Assembly: GCF_001905735.1 (NCBI RefSeq)
Contig: NZ_LISW01000006.1
Location: forward strand, 131,432 to 195,431
DNA: 64,000 bases
Direction of reading: 5' to 3'
From: Streptomyces sp. CB01249
Lineage (GTDB): Bacteria > Actinomycetota > Actinomycetes > Streptomycetales > Streptomycetaceae
Shown piece by piece: positions 46,386 through 54,932 of this stretch (the first letter of the stretch is position 1; each line of letters starts with the position of its first letter). A program made the translations under genes and the position numbers. Below the pieces are notes generated by a model. That model made no database searches and was not told the DNA's origin. It was given only the letters and a program-made list of their open reading frames with translations.

Positions 46386-46404
46386 GGGCTAAGAATCTTA
46401 GCCC
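46386..46404. promoter_or_regulatory. perfect palindrome at the marR promoter (autoregulatory operator)
   Basis: GGGCTAAGAATCTTAGCCC, a 19-base palindrome around a central A, 31 bases upstream of the marR start and 79 bases before pepN on the other strand. Dyads of this size are typical for MarR dimers. Two degenerate copies occur at 35306-35331 and 35426-35450. Confidence 0.65.
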
Positions 46405-46482
46405 TCAAAGGACCCCGGGCGGCCGTCCGCCCCCAGCGGAACCCGCCTGCGCGCCGCCCGGGCGATACGGCAGCATGTCCCC

Positions 46483-48984
46483 ATGTCCGTACTGACGCGC
46501 GATGAAGCGCAGGCCCGAGCCCAGATCCTCGACGTACAGCGATACACGATCGAACTCGATCTCACCGCGGGGGAGGAGACCTTCGACTCCCGTGCCGTGA
46601 TCGAGTTCACCGCCCGCGCGGCCGGTGACACCTTCATCGAGCTCAAGCCCGCCACCCTGCGCTCCATCAGCCTCGACGGACAGCCGCTGGACCCCGCGGA
46701 CCTCACCGGGAACCGGTACCCCCTCACCGGCCTCACCGAAGGACCGCACGAGATCCGCGTCGACGCCGCCATGCGCTACTCCCGCACCGGCGAGGGCATG
46801 CACCGCTTCACCGACCCCAGCGACAACGAGACGTACGTCTACACCCAGCTCTTCATGGAAGACGTCCAGCGCGTCTTCGCCGCCTTCGACCAGCCCGACC
46901 TCAAATCGGTCTTCGCCCTCACCGTCACCGCCCCCGAAGGCTGGACCGTCCTCGGCAACGGCGTCACCGAGCACACCGGAGACGGCCGCTGGACCATCGC
47001 CCCCACCCCGCCGCTCTCCACCTACCTCGTCGCCGTCGCCGCCGGCCCCTGGCACTCCGTGACCACCGAGCACGCCGGACTGCCCTTCGGCATCCACTGC
47101 CGCCGCTCCCTCGCCCCCCACCTCGACGCCGACGCCGACGAGATCCTCGACATCACCCGGGCCTGCTTCGACCGGTTCCAGGAGAAGTTCACCGAGCCGT
47201 ACCCCTTCGACTCCTACGACCAGGCATTCGTCCCCGAGTTCAACGCCGGCGCCATGGAGAACCCCGGACTCGTCACCTTCCGCGACGAGTTCATCTACCG
47301 CTCCGCCGTCACCGACACCGAACGCCAGACCCGCGGCATGGTCATCGCCCACGAGATGGCCCACATGTGGTTCGGCGACCTCGTCACCCTCGCCTGGTGG
47401 GACGACATCTGGCTCAACGAGTCCTTCGCCGAGTACATGGGCTACCAGACCCTCGCCGAAGCCACCCGGTTCACCGACACCTGGGTCGACTTCGGCGTCG
47501 CCCGCAAGGGCTGGGGATACGACGCCGACCAGCGCCCCTCCACCCACCCCGTCGCCCCCGACCCGGCCGACGTCCCCGACACCGCCTCCGCGCTCCTCAA
47601 CTTCGACGGCATCTCCTACGCCAAGGGCGCCTCCGCCCTGCGCCAGCTCGTCGCCTGGCTCGGCGAGAAGGACTTCCTCGCGGGCATCAACACCCACTTC
47701 GCCCGCCACAAGTTCGGCAACGCCACCCTCGCCGACTTCATCGACAACCTCGCCTCGGCCACCGACCGGGACGTCCACGCCTGGGCCGAACAGTGGCTCC
47801 GCACCACCGGCGTCGACACCCTCGCCGCGCACACCACCGAGGCCGACACCACCTGGTCGCTCACCGTCGACCACCGGGGCACCCGCCCCCACCGCATCAG
47901 CGTCGGCGTCTACGACCACAGCCTCGACACCCAGCACGGGCCCACCCCCCTCGTCCTGCGCGAACGCTTCGACGCCGGCATCCCCGAGGAAGCCCCCGTC
48001 ACCCGCCCCGGCCGCCGCCCCGCCCTCGTCGTCCCCAACGACGAAGACCTCACCTACGCCAAGATCCGGCTCGACCCGCACTCCTGGAACACCGTCCTGG
48101 ACAGCCTCTCCGGCATCCCCGACGCCCTCACCCGCGCCGTCGTCTGGAACGCCGCCCGCGACATGGTCCGCGACGGCGACCTCGCCCCCAGCACCTACCT
48201 CGAAGCCGCCCGCGCCCACCTCCCGTACGAGACCGACCTCGCCCTCCTCCAAGGCGTCCTCGCCTTCGCGGACACCCAGGTCGCCGGCCGCTACACCGCC
48301 CCCGAGGACCGGCCCGCCGCCCTCGCCACGATCACCTCCCTCTGCCGCGACCTCATCCGCCGCACCGAGGACGGCACCCACCCCGGACTGCGCCTCACCG
48401 CCGTCCGCCACCTCATCGACGCCGCCACCCAGCCCGACACCATCCAGGGCTGGCTCGCCGACGACACCGTCCCCGGCGGACCCGAACTCGACCCCGAACT
48501 CCGCTGGCGCATCCTCACCCGCCTCGCCGTCCTCGGCGCCACCGACGACGCCGCCATCGACGCCGCCCTGGAGGACGACCCCAGCGCCACCGGCCAGGAA
48601 GGCGCCGCCCGCTGCCGCGCCGCCCTCCCCACCCCCGAGGCCAAGGCCGCCGCCTGGGACGCGATGTTCCACGACGACAGCCTCTCCAACTACCTCTTCA
48701 CGGCCACCGCCCAGGGCTTCTGGCAACCCGAACAGACCGACCTCGTACGGGCATACGTGCCCCGCTTCTACCCCGAGGCCGCCCAGCTCGCCGCCCGCCG
48801 CGGCGCCGCCATCGCCGAAGCCGCCGGGCGCTACGCCTTCCCCGCCCACGCCGTCGACGCCGACAGCCTCCGCACCGGCGAGGAAGCCCTGGCCGACCCC
48901 GCCCTCACCCCGGCCCTCCGCCGCAAGCTCATCGACCAGATCGACGACCTGCGCCGCGCCCTGCACGTACGCGACGCCAACTGA
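46483..48984 (+). CDS. pepN: aminopeptidase N
   Basis: 833 residues, M1 family zinc aminopeptidase, usual length for actinobacteria. Substrate-binding GAMEN at 256-260; zinc site His290-Glu-Met-Ala-His294 with Glu313 (WLNESFAEYMG). C-terminal ERAP1-like helical domain from about residue 520. No signal peptide, so it removes N-terminal residues from peptides in the cytoplasm. ATG 46483. A strong hairpin follows the stop. Confidence 0.96.
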   Translation: MSVLTRDEAQARAQILDVQRYTIELDLTAGEETFDSRAVIEFTARAAGDTFIELKPATLRSISLDGQPLDPADLTGNRYPLTGLTEGPHEIRVDAAMRYSRTGEGMHRFTDPSDNETYVYTQLFMEDVQRVFAAFDQPDLKSVFALTVTAPEGWTVLGNGVTEHTGDGRWTIAPTPPLSTYLVAVAAGPWHSVTTEHAGLPFGIHCRRSLAPHLDADADEILDITRACFDRFQEKFTEPYPFDSYDQAFVPEFNAGAMENPGLVTFRDEFIYRSAVTDTERQTRGMVIAHEMAHMWFGDLVTLAWWDDIWLNESFAEYMGYQTLAEATRFTDTWVDFGVARKGWGYDADQRPSTHPVAPDPADVPDTASALLNFDGISYAKGASALRQLVAWLGEKDFLAGINTHFARHKFGNATLADFIDNLASATDRDVHAWAEQWLRTTGVDTLAAHTTEADTTWSLTVDHRGTRPHRISVGVYDHSLDTQHGPTPLVLRERFDAGIPEEAPVTRPGRRPALVVPNDEDLTYAKIRLDPHSWNTVLDSLSGIPDALTRAVVWNAARDMVRDGDLAPSTYLEAARAHLPYETDLALLQGVLAFADTQVAGRYTAPEDRPAALATITSLCRDLIRRTEDGTHPGLRLTAVRHLIDAATQPDTIQGWLADDTVPGGPELDPELRWRILTRLAVLGATDDAAIDAALEDDPSATGQEGAARCRAALPTPEAKAAAWDAMFHDDSLSNYLFTATAQGFWQPEQTDLVRAYVPRFYPEAAQLAARRGAAIAEAAGRYAFPAHAVDADSLRTGEEALADPALTPALRRKLIDQIDDLRRALHVRDAN

Positions 48985-49000
48985 CCCCACCCGCACCACC

Positions 49001-49043
49001 CGTGCCCGGCCCGCCCCTCACCACGAGGGGCGCGCCGGGCACG
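49001..49043 (+). terminator. pepN terminator hairpin
   Basis: CGTGCCCGGC (49001-49010) pairs with GCCGGGCACG (49034-49043), and inside it CGCCCCTC pairs with GAGGGGCG, giving a long stem with a short ACCAC loop. It is 17 bases after the pepN stop. Confidence 0.75.
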
Positions 49044-49205
49044 GCCATACCACCCCGGCCCCCGACACCGCGCCCCCATCCGCACCCCATCACCCTTTCG
49101 AGTTCAGATCACCCGGTCCCCGGCCGCGCCCCCCGAAACCCGGACAAGCTGGCACGCACACCTATGCCCGCCCCCGTCCCCGCGCGCCCGAAGGACCCCC
49201 GACCC

Positions 49206-50609
49206 ATGCCCGTACCGCCCCTCGCCGGGTCCACCACCGGACCCGACGCCCTGCGCCCCCTCCTCGACACCGTCCTCACCGCCCTCACCGAAGGCGCCCG
49301 ACGCCGCGACGGCCCCCTCCCCGCAGGCGGACCCGACACCGTCACCCCCCGCACCCGCACCGCCCTCACCCCCCTCATCCCGGACCAGGGCACCGGCGCC
49401 CACGACGCCCTCGCCACCCTCGTCCAAGCCCTCACCGAAGGCGCCGCCGACCCCGCCGACCCCCTCTGCGCCGCCCACCTCCACACCCCGCCCCTCGCCC
49501 TCGCGGCCGCCGCCGACCTCGCCGCCTCCGCCCTCAACCCCTCCATGGACTCCTGGGACCAGGCCCCCGCCGCCTCCACCCTCGAAGCCGACACCACCGC
49601 CGCACTCGCCGCCGAGGTCTACCCCGGCCACCCCGCACCCGACGCCCTCATCACCACCGGCGGCACCGAGGCCAACCAACTCGGCCTCCTCCTCGCCCGC
49701 GAACGCCACGGCCCCGTCCAGACCATCACCGGCGCCAACGCCCACCACAGCTTCACCCGCGCCGCCTGGCTCCTCGGCCTCCCCGAACCCCTCACCGTGC
49801 CCGCCCCCACCGGCACCATCGACCTCCACGCCCTCCACGACACCCTCGCCCGCAACCACGGACAGGGCCCCCTCCTCGTCACCGCCACCGCCGGCACCAC
49901 CGACACCGGCCAGATCGACCCCCTCACCGACATCGCCGACCTCTGCGCCCACCACGGCGCCGAACTCCACATCGACGCGGCCTACGGCGGACCCCTCCTC
50001 TTCAGCCCCGCCCACCGCCCCCTCCTCGACGGCCTCGACCGCGCCGACAGCGTCACCCTCGACCTCCACAAACTCGGCTGGCAGCCCGCCTCCGCCGGCA
50101 TCCTCGCCGTCCCCGACCGCCACCACCTCCACGCCCTCCACCACCAAGCCCCCTACCTCAACGCCGACGACGACACCGAAGCCGGCCTCCCCGACCTCCT
50201 CGGCCGCTCCCTGCGCACCACCCGCCGTCCCGACGTCCTCAAGATCGCCGTCACCCTCCGCGCCCTCGGCCGCACCGGACTCGCCGACCTCATCGACCGC
50301 ACCTGCGCCGCCGCCCACACCCTCGCCGACCTCATCACCGCCACCCCCGGCCTCGAACTCCACCACCGCCCCACCATCAGCACCGTCCTCTTCCGCCCCA
50401 CCGACGCCGACGACCACACCGTCGCCACCGTCCGCCGCACCCTCCTCACCCGAGGCCACGCCGTACTCGGCCGCACCCACACCCACGGCCGCCTCTGGCT
50501 CAAGGCCACCCTCCTCAACCCCCACACCACCCCCGACGACCTCCAACGCCTCCTCACCCTCGTCACCCACCTCACCGCCGAACTCAAGGAAGGCAGCACC
50601 CTCCGATGA
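49206..50609 (+). CDS. PLP-dependent decarboxylase (DesA/diaminobutyrate-decarboxylase-like)
   Basis: 467 residues from ATG 49206, which has GAAGGA about ten bases upstream; ATG 49164 would add 14 residues. Group II decarboxylase fold: substrate-loop block NPSMDSWDQAPAASTLE, TTGGTEANQLGLLLAR, GANAHHSFTRAAWLLGL, ATAGTTDTGQIDP, IDAAYGGPLL and PLP-lysine 289 in LDLHKLGWQPASAG. Related enzymes decarboxylate lysine (DesA, siderophore pathway) or 2,4-diaminobutyrate. The next gene, an N-hydroxylase, overlaps it (ATGA), suggesting a diamine is made and then hydroxylated. Codons are overwhelmingly NNC. Confidence 0.88.
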   Translation: MPVPPLAGSTTGPDALRPLLDTVLTALTEGARRRDGPLPAGGPDTVTPRTRTALTPLIPDQGTGAHDALATLVQALTEGAADPADPLCAAHLHTPPLALAAAADLAASALNPSMDSWDQAPAASTLEADTTAALAAEVYPGHPAPDALITTGGTEANQLGLLLARERHGPVQTITGANAHHSFTRAAWLLGLPEPLTVPAPTGTIDLHALHDTLARNHGQGPLLVTATAGTTDTGQIDPLTDIADLCAHHGAELHIDAAYGGPLLFSPAHRPLLDGLDRADSVTLDLHKLGWQPASAGILAVPDRHHLHALHHQAPYLNADDDTEAGLPDLLGRSLRTTRRPDVLKIAVTLRALGRTGLADLIDRTCAAAHTLADLITATPGLELHHRPTISTVLFRPTDADDHTVATVRRTLLTRGHAVLGRTHTHGRLWLKATLLNPHTTPDDLQRLLTLVTHLTAELKEGSTLR

Positions 50610-52009
50610 CCGCCGCCCCGGCCACCCCCGACCCCCTCCGCACCCACGACCTCGTCGGCATCGGCATCGGCCCCTTCAACCTCTCCCTCGCCGCCCTCGC
50701 CCACGGCCTCCCCACCCCCCTCACCACCGCCTTCTACGAACAGCGCCCCGCCTTCCACTGGCACCCCGGACTCCTCATCGAAGGCGCCACCCTCCAAGTC
50801 CCCTTCCTCGCCGACCTCGTCACCCTCGCCGACCCCACCAGCCCCTGGAGCTTCCTCAACTACCAACGCACCCAGGACCGCCTCTACCCCTTCTACTTCG
50901 CCGAGCGCTTCCACATCCACCGCGCCGAATACGACGCCTACTGCCGCTGGGTCAGCACACAACTCCCCGGACTCCACTTCGGCCACCAGGTCGACGCCAT
51001 CCGCTGGGACCCCCAGAACGCCCGCTTCGACGTCGACCACACCCAGCTCGACGCCCACGGCGAAGCCGAATCACTCGGCCGCACCCACACCCGCCACATC
51101 GCCCTCGGCGTCGGCACCGAACCCCACATCCCCGAACCCCTCAAACCCCTCACCGACACCGGCAACGCCCCCGTCATCCACTCCGCCGACTACCTCCACC
51201 ACCGCGACCGCCTCCTCCAGGCCCGCCACATCACCGTCATCGGCTCGGGACAGTCCGGCGCCGAGATCTTCCTCGACCTCCTCCGCGCCCGCCCCACCGG
51301 CAACGAAGGCCTCCACTGGCTCGCCCGCACCCCCGCCTTCGCACCCATGGAGTACTCGAAACTCGGCCTCGAACACTTCACCCCCGACTACACCCGCTAC
51401 TTCCACGCCCTCCCCGAAACCGTCCGCGACACCCTCGTCCCCCAGCAATGGCAACTCCACAAGGGCATCGACCACGACACCATCGCCGCCATCCACGACG
51501 AGCTCTACCGCCGCACCCTCCACGGCGGCTGGCCCGACGCCACCCTCACCCCCGGCGTCAGCGTCCGCACCGCCGGACGCGTCGCCAACACCCGCGTCGA
51601 ACTCCACCTCGAACACACCCAGCAATCCACCCGCACCCGCCTCACCACCGACGCCGTCGTCCTCGCCACCGGCTACCGCGAACGCCCCCTCGACACCCTC
51701 CTCCACCACCTCGCCCCCCACCTCCGCCGCGACACCGCAGGCCGCCCCCGCGTCGACGCCCACCACCGCCTCGACCTCGGCCCCGCCGTCACCGGCCACA
51801 TCTACGTACAGAACGCCGAACGCCACACCCACGGCGTCGGCGCCCCCGACCTCGGCCTCGCCGCCTGGCGCAGCGCCACCATCCTCAACGACCTCACCGG
51901 CACCACCCCGTACCCCCTCCCCAAACGCACCGCCTTCACCACCTTCGGCCTCACCCAGCCCGCCATCCCCACCCAGCAACCCACCCTCGTCCCCCTCGCC
52001 CACCCCTGA
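50606..52009 (+). CDS. lysine/ornithine/diamine N-monooxygenase (DesB/IucD-like)
   Basis: 467 residues. FAD motif VGIGIGPFNLSLAALAHG, FYEQRPAFHWHPGLLIEGATLQVPFLADLVTL (family signature), NADPH motif VIGSGQSGAEIFLDLL, and VVLATGYRERPL and NAERHTHGVGAPDLGL near the C-terminus. It would add a hydroxyl to a terminal amine, the first step to a hydroxamate. It follows a DesA-like decarboxylase, but no acyltransferase or NIS-type synthetase follows here, so any siderophore pathway is incomplete in this window. Confidence 0.9.
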   Translation: MTAAPATPDPLRTHDLVGIGIGPFNLSLAALAHGLPTPLTTAFYEQRPAFHWHPGLLIEGATLQVPFLADLVTLADPTSPWSFLNYQRTQDRLYPFYFAERFHIHRAEYDAYCRWVSTQLPGLHFGHQVDAIRWDPQNARFDVDHTQLDAHGEAESLGRTHTRHIALGVGTEPHIPEPLKPLTDTGNAPVIHSADYLHHRDRLLQARHITVIGSGQSGAEIFLDLLRARPTGNEGLHWLARTPAFAPMEYSKLGLEHFTPDYTRYFHALPETVRDTLVPQQWQLHKGIDHDTIAAIHDELYRRTLHGGWPDATLTPGVSVRTAGRVANTRVELHLEHTQQSTRTRLTTDAVVLATGYRERPLDTLLHHLAPHLRRDTAGRPRVDAHHRLDLGPAVTGHIYVQNAERHTHGVGAPDLGLAAWRSATILNDLTGTTPYPLPKRTAFTTFGLTQPAIPTQQPTLVPLAHP

Positions 52010-52011
52010 CC

Positions 52012-52064
52012 AAAAAAAGGCGGCCGCCCCACCTCCCCGACCAAGGGGAGGCGGAACGACCGCC
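52012..52064 (-). terminator. terminator with U-tract for the minus-strand nucleotidase gene
   Basis: Read on the minus strand, a hairpin (outer GGCGG/CCGCC and inner CCTCCCC/GGGGAGG, 52019-52064) is followed by seven T residues (A7 at 52012-52018 on the plus strand). This is a true Rho-independent form, rare in the window. It begins 17 bases after the stop at 52081 and also overlaps the end of the N-hydroxylase transcript. Confidence 0.8.
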
Positions 52065-52080
52065 CTCGCCGAACCCGCGC

Positions 52081-53892
52081 CTAGAACACCGGCACGCCGT
52101 CCCGCGTCAGCTTCCAGTCCACCGAAGCGAACTCCGCCGGATCCACCGAACCCTTCGCCTGCACCCAGGCGATGATCGTGTTCCGGATCTCCTCCGAATT
52201 CGCCCACAGCTGCTTCGCCGCCGGAACATGCGGGAAATTGCCGCCACCGCTCGCCCGGTAGTTGTTCACCGCCAGCACGAACTGCGCCTTCGGATCGATC
52301 GGCTTCCCCTCGAACGACAGATTCACGATCCGCGAACCCACCGGCTTCGCGATGTCGATCTCATACGTCAGACCCGACACCGCGTCGTAGTTGTAGTCCG
52401 GCGTGCTGTCCGCATTCGTCAGCTTCTCCGGATCCACCGGAGCACCCGCCGCCGTCTGCACGTAGTACTTCGCCGAGAACTCCAGGTACTCCAGGACCTG
52501 CGCACCCGTCACCAGACGCGCCTCCAGCGTGTTCTCGAACGGATACAGACCCGCCGCGTCCTTGATCGTCACGTTCCCGGCCGGAATCCGCGCCGTACGC
52601 GAGAAGCACGACGCCTGCGACAGCACCGGAAGCTCCGCGTACTCACCACCCGCCAGCGCCGCCTTCACCGTCTCCGCCTGCACGACGTTGATCAGATCGA
52701 TGATCGGCTCGTCCTTCCACGCCGCCTCCGCCGTGGTCATCTCCGACGCCGCCGTACCGATCACCTGATTGACGTACGCCACGACCTTCTTGTGCTCGTC
52801 CGCCAACAGCCTCGTGATCTTCCGGTCCTCCGCCGCCGTGTTCGAGTTCAGCACCCGCGAACCGGCCTTCTCGACCACCCAGCGGCCCTTCTCCCACACC
52901 ACCTCGAAGTCGAACAGCGTCAGCCGCTGCCCCCACTTCAACGGCTCCGAGAGCACGACCTTCTTCCCCGTCTCCTTGTTCTCCACGAAGTACTCGGGAA
53001 TCTCCAGGTGCGCGTGACCCACCAGAATCGCGTCGATCCCCGGCACCTGCTCCGCCACCAGACCCGCCGCGTTCTCCACATACGGAATCTGGTCCCCGTA
53101 CGACGACGTCCCGCTGTTCCCCGAATGCGCCGACACGATCACCACATCCGCGCCCATCGAACGCAGCCGCGGCACATACTTCGCCGCCTGCTCCTCCAGA
53201 CCCGGGAACACCATCTTCCCGCTCACGTTCGCCTTGTCCCAGATCGCGATCCCCGGGTTCGTCAGCCCCAGAATCGCCACCTTCACATCACGCCCGTGCG
53301 GCGTCCGCAGCTTCTTGATCACATACGGCGCGAACGCCGGCCGCAACGTCTTCGCGTCCAGCGCGTTCGCCCCGAGCAGCGGGAAGTCACACTGCTCCTC
53401 GAACTTCCGCAGCACCGGAATCCCGTAGTTGAACTCGTGGTTCCCCAACGCCGCCGCGTCATAGCCGATCGCGTTCATCGCCTGCGCCATCGGATGCACC
53501 GGACCGCGCTTCGCCGTGATCGGGTCGATCTTCGCGTAGTAGTACGAAAGCTGCGTGCCCTGGATCGTGTCACCCGCGTCGATCATCAGGGTGTTGTGAC
53601 GGCCCTTCTCACGCCGCACCTGCTCCACCAGCGTCGAGATCTTCGCCAGACCGACGTCGTTGTGGTCCTTGTCATCGAACTCGGCATCCGTGAAGTAGTC
53701 CCAGTTGAAGACGTTCCCGTGCAGGTCCGTCGTCCCCATCACGGTGAACGAGTACCGCTTCTGCGGACGCCCGTGACCATGACCGTGCCCACGCCCGTGC
53801 GCCTGGGCGGGCGACGCGCCGCCACCCACCACCACCGCACCCGCGCCGGCCGCGGCCGATGTCCCCAGGAACGTCCTTCGGTTCAGCGGCAT
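52081..53892 (-). CDS. secreted 5'-nucleotidase / 2',3'-cyclic phosphodiesterase family protein
   Basis: 603 residues. Twin-arginine signal (NRRTFLG, residues 4-10, then a hydrophobic stretch and SPAQAHG), a His/Gly-rich segment just after it, then the calcineurin-like metallophosphatase domain: TTDLHGNVF, DAGDTIQGT, GNHEFNYG, SAHSGNSG, VGHAHLE. The C-terminal 5'-nucleotidase substrate-binding domain contains INVVQAETVKAAL-like and NNYRASGGGNFPH segments. It would dephosphorylate nucleotides outside the cell for phosphate or nucleoside salvage. ATG 53892; no PHO-box was searched for beyond the eye. Confidence 0.92.
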   Translation of the reverse strand: MPLNRRTFLGTSAAAGAGAVVVGGGASPAQAHGRGHGHGHGRPQKRYSFTVMGTTDLHGNVFNWDYFTDAEFDDKDHNDVGLAKISTLVEQVRREKGRHNTLMIDAGDTIQGTQLSYYYAKIDPITAKRGPVHPMAQAMNAIGYDAAALGNHEFNYGIPVLRKFEEQCDFPLLGANALDAKTLRPAFAPYVIKKLRTPHGRDVKVAILGLTNPGIAIWDKANVSGKMVFPGLEEQAAKYVPRLRSMGADVVIVSAHSGNSGTSSYGDQIPYVENAAGLVAEQVPGIDAILVGHAHLEIPEYFVENKETGKKVVLSEPLKWGQRLTLFDFEVVWEKGRWVVEKAGSRVLNSNTAAEDRKITRLLADEHKKVVAYVNQVIGTAASEMTTAEAAWKDEPIIDLINVVQAETVKAALAGGEYAELPVLSQASCFSRTARIPAGNVTIKDAAGLYPFENTLEARLVTGAQVLEYLEFSAKYYVQTAAGAPVDPEKLTNADSTPDYNYDAVSGLTYEIDIAKPVGSRIVNLSFEGKPIDPKAQFVLAVNNYRASGGGNFPHVPAAKQLWANSEEIRNTIIAWVQAKGSVDPAEFASVDWKLTRDGVPVF

Positions 53893-54084
53893 CTCGTCTC
53901 CCACATTTCGGTTCACTTGGTGCGAAGTTCTGTCGTACGCCGTCCAACAACGCGCGTAGATAATCACCCACGCACCACCTCCGGCAACACCCCCGGCAGG
54001 TTTCCGTTCCATGACCACACATCGACAGGACGGCGTCCGCCCACGAACACCCCCACTGTCACACCCGGATGCCACAGTGGACCC

Positions 54085-54786
54085 ATGACCGAGCCCGCGC
54101 AGCCCTTCGGCACCCCCGACCAGCCCCGCATCGCCGTCCGAGGCGAAGCCCGCCTCGAAGTCGACCCCGAAATCGCCCGCCTCTCCCTCACCGTCACCGC
54201 CCGCGGCAAGGACCGCCGCGCCGCCCTCGAAGACCTCACCCGGCGCAACGCCACCGTCCTCGAACTCGCCCGCACCTACGGAGACGCCGTCGAGAAGATC
54301 GAGACCGGCGCGCTCTCCATCCACCCCGAACTCGTCCACCGCGGCCGCGACGAGAAGATCCGCGCCTACCACGGACGCGTCTACATCACCGCCGTCCTCA
54401 ACGACTTCACCGCACTCGGCGAATTCATCACCCGCGTCGGCGACCTGGAGATGACCCAGGTCAACGGACCCTGGTGGGCCCTGCGCCCCACCTCGCCCGC
54501 GCACGGCGAGGCCCGCCGCCAGGCCGTCCGCGAAGCCGTCCAGCGCGCCCGCGAGTACGCCGGAGCGCTCGGCTCGGAGCTCGCCGCCCTGGTCGAACTC
54601 GCCGACATAGGCGCGGAGAACGCCGCCCCGCCGGTCGCGTTCGCCAGGACCGGCGGCTACGGCGCCCCGCCCCAGGCGCCCGGTGCCGCCGCCGGAGGCC
54701 CGCCCGCCATCGACCTCGAACCGCAGCGGCAGACCGTGTACGCGCAGGTGAACGCCCGCTTCACCATGACCCCGCCGAAACTCTGA
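54085..54786 (+). CDS. SIMPL domain protein (DUF541)
   Basis: 233 residues. IAVRGEARLEVDPEIARLSLTVTARGKDRRAALEDL is the N-terminal beta-strand/helix typical of SIMPL/DUF541, followed by TGALSIHPE, AYHGRVYITAVLNDFTALGEFITRVGD and a C-terminal VYAQVNARFTM strand. No signal peptide is evident, unlike many relatives. Function not known. It starts 193 bases from the divergent nucleotidase start. Confidence 0.88.
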   Translation: MTEPAQPFGTPDQPRIAVRGEARLEVDPEIARLSLTVTARGKDRRAALEDLTRRNATVLELARTYGDAVEKIETGALSIHPELVHRGRDEKIRAYHGRVYITAVLNDFTALGEFITRVGDLEMTQVNGPWWALRPTSPAHGEARRQAVREAVQRAREYAGALGSELAALVELADIGAENAAPPVAFARTGGYGAPPQAPGAAAGGPPAIDLEPQRQTVYAQVNARFTMTPPKL

Positions 54787-54876
54787 ATTACCGCCCACGG
54801 GGACACCGGCGCGTGCTCATCCGAGCACGCCGCCGCACAATTCAACACTTGTCAATAACCCTTCATGCAAAGGTGG

Positions 54877-54916
54877 TTGGACAGTCATACAGAGCCAATT
54901 ACCTACCCATAGGTAA
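54877..54916 (+). promoter_or_regulatory. pyruvate kinase promoter with overlapping inverted repeat
   Basis: TTGGAC (54877-54882), 17 bases, then TACCTA (54900-54905) fits -35/-10 spacing. The -10 lies in the inverted repeat TTACCTA-CCCA-TAGGTAA (54899-54916), which could be an operator. A second -10-like TAGGCT at 54921 would give a leaderless transcript, so the start point is uncertain. Confidence 0.5.
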
Positions 54917-54932
54917 GGTCTAGGCTCGAACC

